Of a DNA stretch of 64,000 nt, positions 12,655 through 22,071 are shown piece after piece (the stretch's first letter is position 1; each line of letters opens with the position of its first letter). Location: the NCBI GenBank assembly GCA_004794655.1, contig SMMW01000601.1, forward strand, positions 868,001-932,000, in the 5' to 3' direction. This DNA is from Marisa cornuarietis. Lineage: Eukaryota > Mollusca > Gastropoda > Architaenioglossa > Ampullariidae. Position numbers and translations under genes: made by a program. A model generated the notes under the pieces. The model was given only the letters and a program-made list of their open reading frames with translations. It did no database searches and was not told where the DNA came from.

Positions 12655-13165
12655 TCTGAGTTGGATCGTTGGAAAGGGGGCCACATAAGCCGCGATATTG
12701 AGCAGGTTCTGCACAGGACGACCAGTCCACTTCTTCGCCTTCGTAAACCAGTTCTTTCTCTGACCAACGCGGCGTCGACCAGCCTTCGAAAGAGTATCGT
12801 GCTAAGTCACGTGTCTAAACCAGACCAGCTTACGCGCTTGACCATTGCGAATAGGGGTTCCAGGTGTCCTGCTAATGTGGCCACCATGTTTCTTACGGCG
12901 ATTGGCTTTATGTTCTCTGTAGAAGATCTGGAGCATCCTCCCCCTGCACTTGGTCCTGAATGCATGAACTCTTCTCTCCACATCGGTGACCAGGGTCCAC
13001 GTATCACATCCGTAAAGCAGGATCGGTACTATTTGGGACTTGTACAGGTTGTATTTCATAGTAAACCTGATGCTATGGCTGCTTCAATCTCTGTCCAGCC
13101 TAGCCATTGTCACTGTTGCTATCGCGATCTTGATCCAAATATCTGTCGTACTCGCTTGCCTGGCT
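12655..13165 (-). mobile_element. LINE (probably RTE-like) fragment, C-terminal reverse transcriptase region
   Basis: Read on the minus strand, this encodes the C-terminal segment of a non-LTR retrotransposon ORF2. Going downstream one sees TTDIWIKIA and MARLDR, then a TGA stop (13084-13086). The frame at 12802-13059 follows, carrying LLYGCDTWTL, FRTKCRGRMLQIFYREHK and RKLVWFRHVT. After a TAG stop (12802-12804) come HDTLSKAGRRRVGQRKNW and KKWTGRPVQNLL. The LLYG-C-TWTL, FxTKCxRxxL and WFxHVxRHDxLSK signatures are characteristic of LINE polymerases common in molluscs and cnidarians. It is 5' truncated, a short block after HDTLSK is missing, and two stops break the frame, so it is dead. The 259-codon plus-strand frame over this region (12535-13314) is its antisense shadow. 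The clade call (RTE-like rather than CR1/L2) is tentative. Confidence 0.88.
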
Positions 13166-13198
13166 GTGTTCTTTCCTCGAGGTCATCTTCCTCGGAAA

Positions 13199-13275
13199 CC
13201 CACTTACTCACTCATCCACTAACTCATTCACTTACTCACTCACCCATTCACTTATTCACACTGACTCACGACTCA
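13199..13275. repeat. Imperfect (ACTC)n tract
   Basis: Diverged CACT/CATT units next to the 5'-truncated end of the minus-strand LINE fragment. Confidence 0.8.
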
Positions 13276-15382
13276 CTCTTGTGTTCATTTAGGAGCAAGA
13301 GATTAGCCCGGTAGAATGACCGCTGAAAGCACCTAAATCGAAATTCTCAGGTTAAGGGACAATATGGCCACCGTTCGCCTTTGTCGCTAAAGAAGCAACA
13401 AGTTTGTGTTTGACGCGCATGCAAGTGGCAAGGCGAGGTGGCAGAACACCGCCGCAAAGACACGGAGATTCCAGCCGAAGAGCCTTAAGCGGTAAGCCGA
13501 GGGCACACAGTTTAAGGCCAATTGAAACTGCCGTGTAAAGCTCAGGGCACACAGTTTAATGCCAATTGGAACTGGTGACAACACATCGTCAACTTCAACT
13601 CCCCTTTCAAGTCACGCGAGTCAAAGAATCTTCTTTAGTCCCCGAGGATTTGTGTGAGCCCCCCCCCTCTCTCCTACCTCCCCTTTCTTACCCCTCTGCG
13701 CCGCTGGACCAGCTTGAGGAGAAAGTAAAGAGGTTTGGAGGAAGAGAGGAGCGAAACAGAAAGGTGACAACTGCGCGATCACCCCTTCATCTTAGTTCTC
13801 TTGAAAGCCTCCCAAAGGTGCGCGTGGCTTTTAAACACAATACTCGCCGTCCACCTCTACCCAGGCCTAGTCCTACCTCCCTACACGTCTTACCTCTGTT
13901 TGTTGGTGCGTTCAGCGCATCAAACTGACATCAGACAAGGACATCCCTCGTTCCTGCTTTCTCAAGGTCTTCTGAAATGACCCACTTTGTCAGCAAAACT
14001 GTTCTTCATTTATTTTAAAGCTTTCCATATCGATGCCTTTAAACTACAGACATTCAAAAATACACATACGTGACCTTCCTTTCTCTCTCTTTCTCTCACA
14101 CAACCTCTTTTTCTCTCGTTTCACATTTAAATAGTCCAATGTCCTTTTTGTGCGTTACATTTGCATACATAAGAAAATGGGTAAAACCTCCAACTATATA
14201 CATATATAAATCATTCACGGAAGACAGATAAGCGAAAGAGTTCCCTACAATGTGTTAAGTAATAAAGAGGACGCCAGAACACCTTGCTCTTATCGCAATT
14301 TCTATCACAGTCAGTTAAAATGCAGAATTTCCGAGGACGAAGTGCGCCCTCTACAGACAATCAGATAAGCACGACACGGAGGGCGTTCAGTCAAGCGTGC
14401 CGCCCCTCGGCTACTCTCAACTTTGAAAGACAACACAGTGTCACTCGCCTCTGAAGAATTTGCTTTTAGAGAGTAAATCAGCGGCGTTTATAAACTATGA
14501 GAATACTTTAGGTGTGTTACTTCAAATTCCCTTCCTTTTCTTGCCTTTAGTTTTGCGTGGGACTCGATCAGTTTGCAGCATAATGTTTCTTTCTCTTTCT
14601 TTTTCTGTGTGGTTTTAAGACAGAGAAGCAGTCAAGCAACCAACTAACCAACCTCCAACATTTAGCCTTTAACCTACCAACAAACACAATCCGTCCTTTT
14701 TGTTAACGTGTTTGCGTGTTCCTGCGTGTCTGTGCGAATGAACACTTTTCTCATTTGTAAATGCCTTCATATAAATAAATATTTATTTAAAGAAGTGAAA
14801 AACAGGAGATGAAATGATTAGAATTGTGTTACGGTCCAAAGGAATACTAAGAAGAAGAAGTGGGTTGATGAAATAAGTTCTAGAAATATCGATGAAAAAT
14901 ATTACAATTGTATTCATGTTGTACAGATTTGGCCATAGAGAAAGCTATTTTGGGGTTTACCTATCAGCAGAAAAATGTTAGGCTGAGCAAACACATTTCA
15001 TAAATACACACATACCTGCATGCATGCATATATGCATGTTATGTTCTACATTTAAGTATCGAACATTTAAAAGTGACTGGGGAATCTTTGCCTTCTTAAA
15101 TAAGGTCTCTGAAAAAAGAAATAATCACCCGAAAGTTCTGTCCATGTATGGTGTTATTAAATTATTTATGGCTGCGTAAGGGAAGTCATGTTTTATTAAT
15201 TCCTTGACAATCTTCATCTATAAATTCATATCCGTACAAATAAAAAAATAGTCATTGAATTACTTACCACCAGAGCCCTATGATATTGGCGGGGAATATG
15301 AGATAGAAGTACAAGCAAACCAAAATGCCTTGAAGGCGCATTGTTGGTGTCAGTCACACCCTGTTCAAGTAGCTCTTCTCCA
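13276..15382. other. Non-coding stretch with a 44-bp duplication
   Basis: At 13499-13575 a roughly 33-bp segment beginning GGGCACACAG is duplicated with a 44-bp period. A CT-rich stretch lies at 13650-13700. No gene is recognised. Confidence 0.55.
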
Positions 15383-15445
15383 CAGTCACAAATGTGACAT
15401 TTGCTGTCACAGAGATGGCATTCACTGTCATAGAGGTGACAATCA
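15383..15445. repeat. Three tandem 21-bp units
   Basis: Three diverged copies of a 21-bp unit containing GTCA and GTGAC/GATGG cores. The period is a multiple of three, so the minus strand reads as CHLYDSE-CHLCDSK-CHICDCG heptads. I see no domain around this and treat it as a short minisatellite. Confidence 0.65.
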
Positions 15446-15529
15446 CAGGCTAACGTAACATCCGGAAGGTTACAGACTCCGCGGACCAAAAGGCACAGAC
15501 ATGAATCACCTCCTTGTGTCTTCCTGCGT

Positions 15530-15946
15530 CTAGTTTCTCAAACTTGCTTTCTTCGCTTCTAAATTGGTGTCGGTAAGCGTTTTGAAAATGGTAGTGAAAT
15601 TTTCTAGGTCTTCGGTCCCGACCGTGAAATTTCGTTCATATACCACATTTTTTTTCTTCTTCACATGCGTGCAGGTCGTAAGAATCATATCTTCAGTAAA
15701 CACTTCGGGAGCTCGTTGCAGCCGTGCTGAACTTCTCCTGCTGGTGAGTCCTGTCAGCGAAGTCCAGATGAAATCAAAGGTTGTAACACTTTCAAGCCAC
15801 CATGACTTTTTGGTTTTTCTCACTGAGAATGGTCTGACATGTAAACCATCGTACCCTCCAGAGGAACAATGACGGAATGGGGATCCCAGCAAGTCTTTTT
15901 TGTTTTTGATTTTTCCTCTCTCTGTCTTCGATAAAAATGTTACGAC
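15530..15946 (-). CDS. Unidentified open frame, possible exon
   Basis: An open minus-strand frame of about 138 codons ending at a TAG (15530-15532). It is bounded upstream by TAA, just inside which lies GTAAGT. The C-terminal half is hydrophilic and charged (EDMILTTCTHVKKKKNVVYE, NFTVGTEDLENFTTIF, TDTNLEAKKASL) and looks more like protein than most chance frames here. I recognise no family. The start is unclear because no ATG opens the frame near its 5' end. Frames of this length are expected a few times by chance in 64 kb, so this is only a candidate terminal exon. Confidence 0.2.
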   Translation of the reverse strand, partial: VVTFLSKTERGKIKNKKDLLGSPFRHCSSGGYDGLHVRPFSVRKTKKSWWLESVTTFDFIWTSLTGLTSRRSSARLQRAPEVFTEDMILTTCTHVKKKKNVVYERNFTVGTEDLENFTTIFKTLTDTNLEAKKASLRN

Positions 15947-15949
15947 TTT

Positions 15950-16620
15950 ATAGCAGTGGACGACTTACTTCAAAGGTGGGGACCACCGGAAGGCTGGTAC
16001 TGTCCGTACCTTACTTCACGCAAGCGTGTCAGCCTTTTTTTTATTCATAAGATCCTTTCTTCCGGTTGCTACTCCTTGTGGAGACCGTTGGCAGGATTTA
16101 CGAGGTGCCTCATCAGAACGATAAAAAGAAAGAAGGAAGAACTGGGAGCGACATCGTCTTTTACGAGGTCAGACGACGAAGAGTTTGAGGGTGTGAGGGA
16201 TGGGGAGGGGAGAAGGGAAGAGGGATTCAATCGCTGAGATCTTGCTTTTCCTGAGCTATCGATAAAGGAGGCAGATGACAGGTCTGCAGCAGAGTGAATC
16301 TTCTTGCGCGCAGATATAAATTCCGATCTTCCCAATGTCGACGTATTTCCTGTAGGAATAGGAGTGGCCACCCCTCCAAAAAAGAAAGGTGAGCGGGGGT
16401 TGGGGGTTGGGGGTTGGGTGGGGATGGTCTTCGATGACCTTACGAAGAGCGCTGAAGCTGACAGTCGAGTTTTTGAAGGCGAGGTTGACCGTAGCGGCAA
16501 CGGCACTGGTGGTTGTAAGCAGTGAAGTAAGACCCGGAGACGAGGATGTGAACAGTCGTTGGACGACTGTGGGAGTAGTTGGTCGACGACGTCTTGGACA
16601 AACCCAAAGGGAGTCTTGGT
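15950..16620. other. Relatively CpG-rich stretch, no gene
   Basis: More GC- and CpG-rich than its surroundings, with a G-rich run (three GGGGGTT-like units at 16395-16420). Long frames run on several strands because stop-poor repeats extend into them. No domain is recognised. Confidence 0.5.
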
Positions 16621-16627
16621 TGCTGCC

Positions 16628-16781
16628 GCTGTTGTTGTTGCTGCTGCTGCTGCGGCGACGGCGGCGGGGATGGAGGTGGTGGAAGTCGTGGTGTCGATGA
16701 CGGTGACGGTGGAGGTAGCGGTAGTGGTGGTGATGTTGATGTTGATGACGACGACGACGATGATGATGATGATGATGATGG
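16628..16781. repeat. Trinucleotide cluster (GTT/GCT)n ... (GAC/GAT)n
   Basis: GTT and GCT units at 16628-16653 are followed by a GGT/GGA-rich spacer and then GAC units passing into GAT units at 16745-16781. The 3-bp periodicity removes stops from several frames at once: poly-Asp and Gly on the plus strand, poly-Ser, Gln and His on the minus strand. This explains frames of up to 223 codons (16256-16927 -) and is not evidence of a gene. A low-complexity coding exon cannot be excluded. Confidence 0.85.
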
Positions 16782-16929
16782 AGGAGGCGAGGACGGCGTA
16801 GTCGGCAGGGTCGGCAGTGGCGCAGGCCGGCTCCTGTCACAGGTGACATTGTCCCATGATCTGGCAAGGAGTGAGGGCTGGCAGAGCATTTCACGCTTGC
16901 CAAAACTCTCCCCACCCCTCTACCCACCC

Positions 16930-19867
16930 ACCCACCCTACCTTCCCCTGTTCAATGTCTCTCTCTCTCTCCTGGCCGGTCACTCCACCTCAGCTTGTTGA
17001 TTCCTTTTTTCCCACCCTCTCTCTCTTTCTCTCCTGTCGCTTTTGCACGCCCAGCCTGCAGCAAAAAAAAAAAAAAAAAAAAGTCAAACGTTTTTGAAAC
17101 AGCAGCGGGGAGGATAGCCACTTACACAGCAAGATGAGACACAATATGAGTGAAAAGTGAACAACTTTTCTCCCGTGTTATCAATGTTCAGGCTAAGAGG
17201 CCAACGGTGGAGGGAAGGTGGTGGGAAGGTGGTGGGGAGGGTGGGGGAACAGAGGGACGGGGAGGAGAAAAGTAGAAAGGGGCCGAGAGTTAGGTTGGAA
17301 GGGGGTAAAGGAATGGGGGAAGTGGCAGAAAGGGAGGAAAGAGAGAGAGAGAGGGAAAGATCAGAGCAGAAGGGTGAGCTACGTGCTCAGGGGGAGAGTA
17401 CTATGCACCACAGCGGCTGGCGAAGAGGGGGGGGGGAATTCGCGGTTCGCTGAACTTTCATACCATGTGTTCGTTAAGCGCAGTCAGCTGGAACCTGATT
17501 TACGTTGCCTATTCCATCGACCCTCATCCTTTGCCCGTTCACTCCCGTTCCCCTCTGCTCCACCATTCACATTATATTTCATCCATTTCTCTCTCCTTCC
17601 ATCTTCCCATATTCGCAACATCTCATCTTTCTCGGCTCCTTGGGAAATGTTGATATTTGTTTTTTATACGGAAAAATTGAAGAAAATAAATTCTAATGAA
17701 AGAAACGTCTGTATAATTTTTCTTTCGGAAAAAGCAGATGTTTATGTGTAATAAACTGTCTTTGCATTTATACCTGTATCAGAGGTATGAAGGGGAAGGA
17801 GGCGGGAATCAAAGTGCTTCCATTTACCACGAAGAATTAAGGGCGAAATAGCAGTAATTCTAAAGCCTGTTAATTAATCTTCGCTGCATAATTCCGCTTA
17901 ATTTGAGTGCTGCCCTATTAAAACTTAAGAATACGTACTACTTCAGGACTCCCTTGTGCACTCGCTTGTTCGCTGAAAGAATTCCAAAGTAAGTTCTAGA
18001 ACAACATACGTGACTTTTCTTGTTTGAGAAAATCCCCACAGCGCCGAGAAAGCGTCCTCTCTTTTTTTTTCCCCCTTCTCGATCAGGTGACGAAACAACC
18101 CCTTTACTCATTGAACGCCCTGTGAAGTCTATATCTCTGTGAAGTCTGCGTTTCAGACTATATGCGACTTCCTGACAAAACGCAGCGCTACCCAGAACTG
18201 AACCGTGCAGACTTCTTCCTCTCTTTCTCCCTCCCAAACCTTTCCCCCTTGAACCCTCCTCAACGTTGGAGGTAGTGACCCAGATTTACGGCGGTTTCCA
18301 CAGAAAAGGAGACCCAGCCCCCGCCTTCGCACCCAACCATAGACGCTGCTGTCTCCAGCACTCGGGCAGACGAAAATTGCAAACCTTCTTCGTCTTCTTC
18401 TTGACTTGCTCTGTAATGGCTCAGTTCACCAAGCATTTTAATTGCAGCTTGAACGCCGAGCAACGAAGCATGCGTGCGCATGAAGACGTTGCACGTGCTG
18501 CCGTGCTGGACTTTCAGTGTTCACGTGCAGGTTCGATTGCGCCATGCCGAGACATGACATCACGTGGCCTTCCCTCCCCCCACTACTCAGACCTCACTCC
18601 ACTCCTACCCCAGTTGTTACCTCGTGCCAGGACTCTGTCGGCCCACTGAGATGACTGCTGGCTCAGCTTTTGTGATTGCGTCATGCGCTGGTCATTTCAC
18701 GGAGGTTTGTGTCATTGCGCAACACCGTCGCCTGCTTCGACCGTTAGTCGGTTGTAATTACATGCCGTGGCGCCATCTCGCGGCCATATCTTGCGACTTC
18801 TTATTGCCAGCACAATCACGTTCCTTTGGACGCAAATGTAGCATGAGACCATAAATACTATAAACACAGTTTGTTTTTTTTCAAGCCGCCACTTTGCGCA
18901 ATTTTTGAAAGCGTTAGAGAAAGGAGATCACTTGTTTTGGGTCACTCTTAAGATAGACTATCAGCAGCAGCAAATATTAGGCCAAAAACCTCAACTAAAA
19001 TTTTAGGTCTTTGCACTAGGCCCGGTTTGCCGGTACGCCTGAAAACTTTCTCGACGCATCCTCGAACGGATCACAAATGAACCTCTGGTTCAGTGTGAGT
19101 TTAAATTTGTCGTTAGATGTTCAGTTAGTTCTCACAACTTGACAAAATGTCGCGATATCAAAATTAAGCGTTACAACACTCGTAGTGCGTTATACACTTC
19201 ACAATTAAATTAGATAATAGGAAACAGACGTGCAAGAATGCAAACGAACAATACAGCTAAGAATAATTCAAATAGAGATATTATTCCCCGATATAAAAAT
19301 GTTAACGAATTTTGATTTACAAAATTGTTATAAACCGTTATTTTTCGTTATTTTAGTGGGATATAACTGAAGACAAGCAAGAACTTCGGGCATGCTGTGA
19401 TACACCTTCGTGGTTAAAACACTACTTATAAATCAATGATTTCCGGTGAAGTTTATCAAATCTGTTCAGTAGCAGCTAAAAATAATAAATAACATTGTGT
19501 GTAATTATGCTACATAGGAGGAGTTTGTTTTTATTACAGAATACTTAAGATATTATAAAAGTATTATAAAAATGTTTCCACACAAAACATTGTGCTTATC
19601 TTCGGATCGTTTCCGTTGTGTGTGATCGGCATTGTGCCACAGAATAATTTTGAAGTTACTTTAAGGTCAAAGTTCTACTTTGGGGCTTGAAAGTTTAGTT
19701 GGATCCGTGGAAGGAGATGAGCACACGCGATGCCAGCTACCCTGGATGTCATGTTTCGCTGATCACTACTGGCCCGTCAAGTACCTTCATCTCCCACCCC
19801 TTCAAAGTCGAACTTTTCTTTCTGCCTTTTAAACCGATGTTGTCAAACATGTGTCTATGTTTAGCTT
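16930..19867. other. Non-coding stretch
   Basis: CT-rich and GA-rich strand-skewed patches (16910-17045 and 17200-17440), a 20-base poly-A at 17063-17082 and a CpG-richer zone at 18280-18850. The last 1 kb is AT-rich with no features. No gene is supported. Confidence 0.55.
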
Positions 19868-19923
19868 AATAATAATAATCATCATCATCATCATCATCAT
19901 CGTCGTCGTCGTCGTCGTCGTCG
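19868..19923. repeat. Compound (AAT)n(ATC)n(GTC)n tract
   Basis: Four AAT/ATA units pass into about eight ATC units and then about eight GTC units. It looks like successive point mutation and expansion of one trinucleotide array. Confidence 0.96.
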
Positions 19924-20189
19924 ATCCGTAAATAAGGCAGCTTCTAAGGAAAGAAAGATCAGAAAGTCTTTCATCTGACACTGAAGGATTTTTATTTTCT
20001 ACAGTCTTTGATGACACACTGAGATACTGGGCGCCAATCGTATCAGGACTGGACACTTGTCAACCCTCGCGTTTGCTTTTGGTGGTCACCGTGCCACACG
20101 AGTCCCTTTGGCCCACAATTGCCTACATCGAACGAAAGTGAGTTCCGACTGGCAAGCTTTGTCACCGAAGTCGCACACCCTTGTGAAGT

Positions 20190-20520
20190 CGACATGTTGC
20201 GCCTCTAGCCGCGTCGGTCGCCGGGGCCTGCGCGCCGCGCGCACCCGCGCTTGACTCCAGTCACCCCAGCCGCTTGTTTGGGTTCGCCAGGGCAGAAGAC
20301 GGCGAGCTTACTCATAAAGGTTCTCCTGCGGAGATGAAGAGGGCAATATTTAATTTGGGCATGGATGGAGATTCACCGCGAGCGGTAGCATTTTAACACC
20401 TTCCCCAGAAGTCTTTCAAAAATTCCCCCCTCGGCGTTCCAGCCCCCACCCCGTCTCCTGATCACCGCAACCCGGCTGCCCCGATCGCTGGGGCTGCGTC
20501 CCCACCCCCCACCCCCGTCT
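20190..20520. promoter_or_regulatory. CpG-rich patch, possible promoter/CpG island
   Basis: The most CpG-dense stretch in the window, especially 20210-20255 with GCGCGCCGCGCGCACCCGCG, followed by C-rich sequence to 20520. Such patches often mark transcription start regions, but I see no convincing TATA/Inr arrangement and no first exon beside it. The regulatory role is inference from composition only. Confidence 0.3.
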
Positions 20521-21140
20521 TTAGTCTCCGCCGAGTGTGCTCGCAAGCAGGGGGTAGGGTCTGTGTGTGGGCAACGGCGAGCGGCGCCCTTTTCTTGTTT
20601 TATGATTAAAACGCAAGGTAGATGGGTGTAAGGTTTTTACGACAGTTTGGAGGAGGAGAGCGGCTGGGATGTAACAGTCTCCAAGCATTGTGCTCTGTGG
20701 CAAGTGCGGGAGGAGCTGGACGAATAAAATAAAGGAACAACAATGGAAAGTTTGAGGAATTGTCCCCACTCCCCTCCCCGTAGACCGTGTTGGGATGGCG
20801 TCGCGAAGGTGGGCCGCCAGGTAGGGAAGGTCATCCAATGGCATCAGATGGCCTGCAGGGGTGGGTGGGGAGATGGCTTGTACAGTGGACATTACATTTG
20901 GGTGGTGTATGGAGGTTGTGTTTAGTGGATATCATTAAATAAATACGCCGTCAAAATAACACCGATTCCGTCAAAATTATCGCACTTAGCAACAAACGCT
21001 ACGCCGTCATGGAAACCTTTAGATCCCGGCCAGACAGACAAATACGAAGAGCGAACAATTAATTGGTAAGCCAGTAAACCGGTATGGGGATGCTTTTTGT
21101 TACAAGTGGCTAATTTTATTTATCTAAACTGTTTGTTTAT
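20521..21140. other. Non-coding stretch
   Basis: G-rich in its first half, then AT-rich. The minus-strand frame at 20521-20892 (123 codons) has no recognisable domain. Confidence 0.55.
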
Positions 21141-21245
21141 TATAATAATAATAATAATAATAATGAAGATTTTTATAGCGCATATTCACACTCATGTAGA
21201 TCATGCTCTTATAATCCCTTTGAAACAACCGAACTAGGTTGAACG
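21141..21245 (-). mobile_element. SINE 3'-end fragment with (ATT)n tail
   Basis: On the minus strand a GAGCATGAT...GAATATGCGCTATAAAAAT segment is followed by (ATT)n (the (AAT)8 at 21141-21164 on the plus strand). A GCGCTATAAA-type end with an ATT tail matches the 3' part expected of the family B SINE starting about 260 bp away on the opposite strand. There is no tRNA head, so it is 5' truncated. Confidence 0.5.
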
Positions 21246-21504
21246 CTGCAATGTATGTCGTTAAACATTGTCAATAATTCGTTTTATTCCCTAATCATCG
21301 CCTCTAAAAAAAACCATGAAAATAATTTAAATTATCTATATTTTATGTATATTTGGACGAAGCTGCAAGCCAGAGCCTTTCTAGAATTTTCAAGTAAGTT
21401 AAATACCAAAGAAATACTCTCAATTCACACTTAAAAATTTCTTACCATTAAAAATTAAAACATTGTCTATATAACGGGGATCGCCTCTCACCCTTATATA
21501 TATT

Positions 21505-21820
21505 TGGGGGGATTTGGGGCGCAGTGCCTAATATACCTGTCCCCATGACAGTGACAATAGGGTGTCTTGGGTTCGAATCTCCGCTCTGACATCCATCTCT
21601 TTGTATTTGACACATACTGACCATTGGGTGTTTCTCTGGGTACACCGGTTTCCTCTACCCAGTGTATGTTGTGAGTATTCTCACTTTAAAGATGCTTTTG
21701 ATGGCTACCCTATAAATGATTTTTTCTCTTTTGTGTGTATGTAAAGAGGTTTAAGCCCGGCTTTGGGTTTGCTGCTACTCCATAATTTTTTTAATATTAT
21801 TGTCATTATTATCGTTGTTT
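21505..21820 (+). mobile_element. tRNA-derived SINE, family B, near full length
   Basis: The A box lies around 21515-21534 (TGGGGCGCAGTGCCTAATAT) and the B box at 21569-21582 (GGGTTCGAATCTC), the spacing of a tRNA-derived pol III promoter. The body contains GGGTACACCGGTTTCCTC. The 3' region has GTAAAGAGGTTTAAGCCCGG and ends in an AATATTATTGTCATTATT-like tail. The copy at 37950 shares the head, the GGGTT..CCGG.TTTC block and their order. Non-coding; it would need LINE proteins for mobility. Diverged, so probably old. Confidence 0.75.
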
Positions 21821-22023
21821 TCAGGTCATTCGTGAGTAATTTTCTATGAGCTATTCCTATTTTTTCCGTTTTAAAAAACACACGAAATTACTTAATATTT
21901 TGTTATCCTGGCTGTTTCTTTCTCTATGAACTACAAAGGTTGAGGAAATGCACAGGATAAATTAAAAAAATTACTACTAAGTGAAAAACCAATATTTGGA
22001 CAAAACTAGCAACATGCTATGCG
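21821..22023. other. AT-rich non-coding stretch
   Basis: Nothing recognisable. Confidence 0.6.
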
Positions 22024-22071
22024 GGCGCTCGCGCACGCACGCACGCAAACAAAGCACGCACGCGCGCAGAA
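22024..22071. repeat. (GCAC)n-like alternating tract
   Basis: GCAC and GCGC units with an AAACAAA interruption. Alternating purine-pyrimidine, CpG-containing sequence. Confidence 0.8.

Noticed and set aside
12535..13314. 259-codon plus-strand open frame
   Set aside because: Antisense of the LINE reverse transcriptase on the minus strand. Its sequence has no domain, while the minus strand gives clear RT motifs.
16256..16927. 223-codon minus-strand frame rich in His, Arg and Ser
   Set aside because: Created by stop-poor trinucleotide repeats. Other frames and the opposite strand are open as well.
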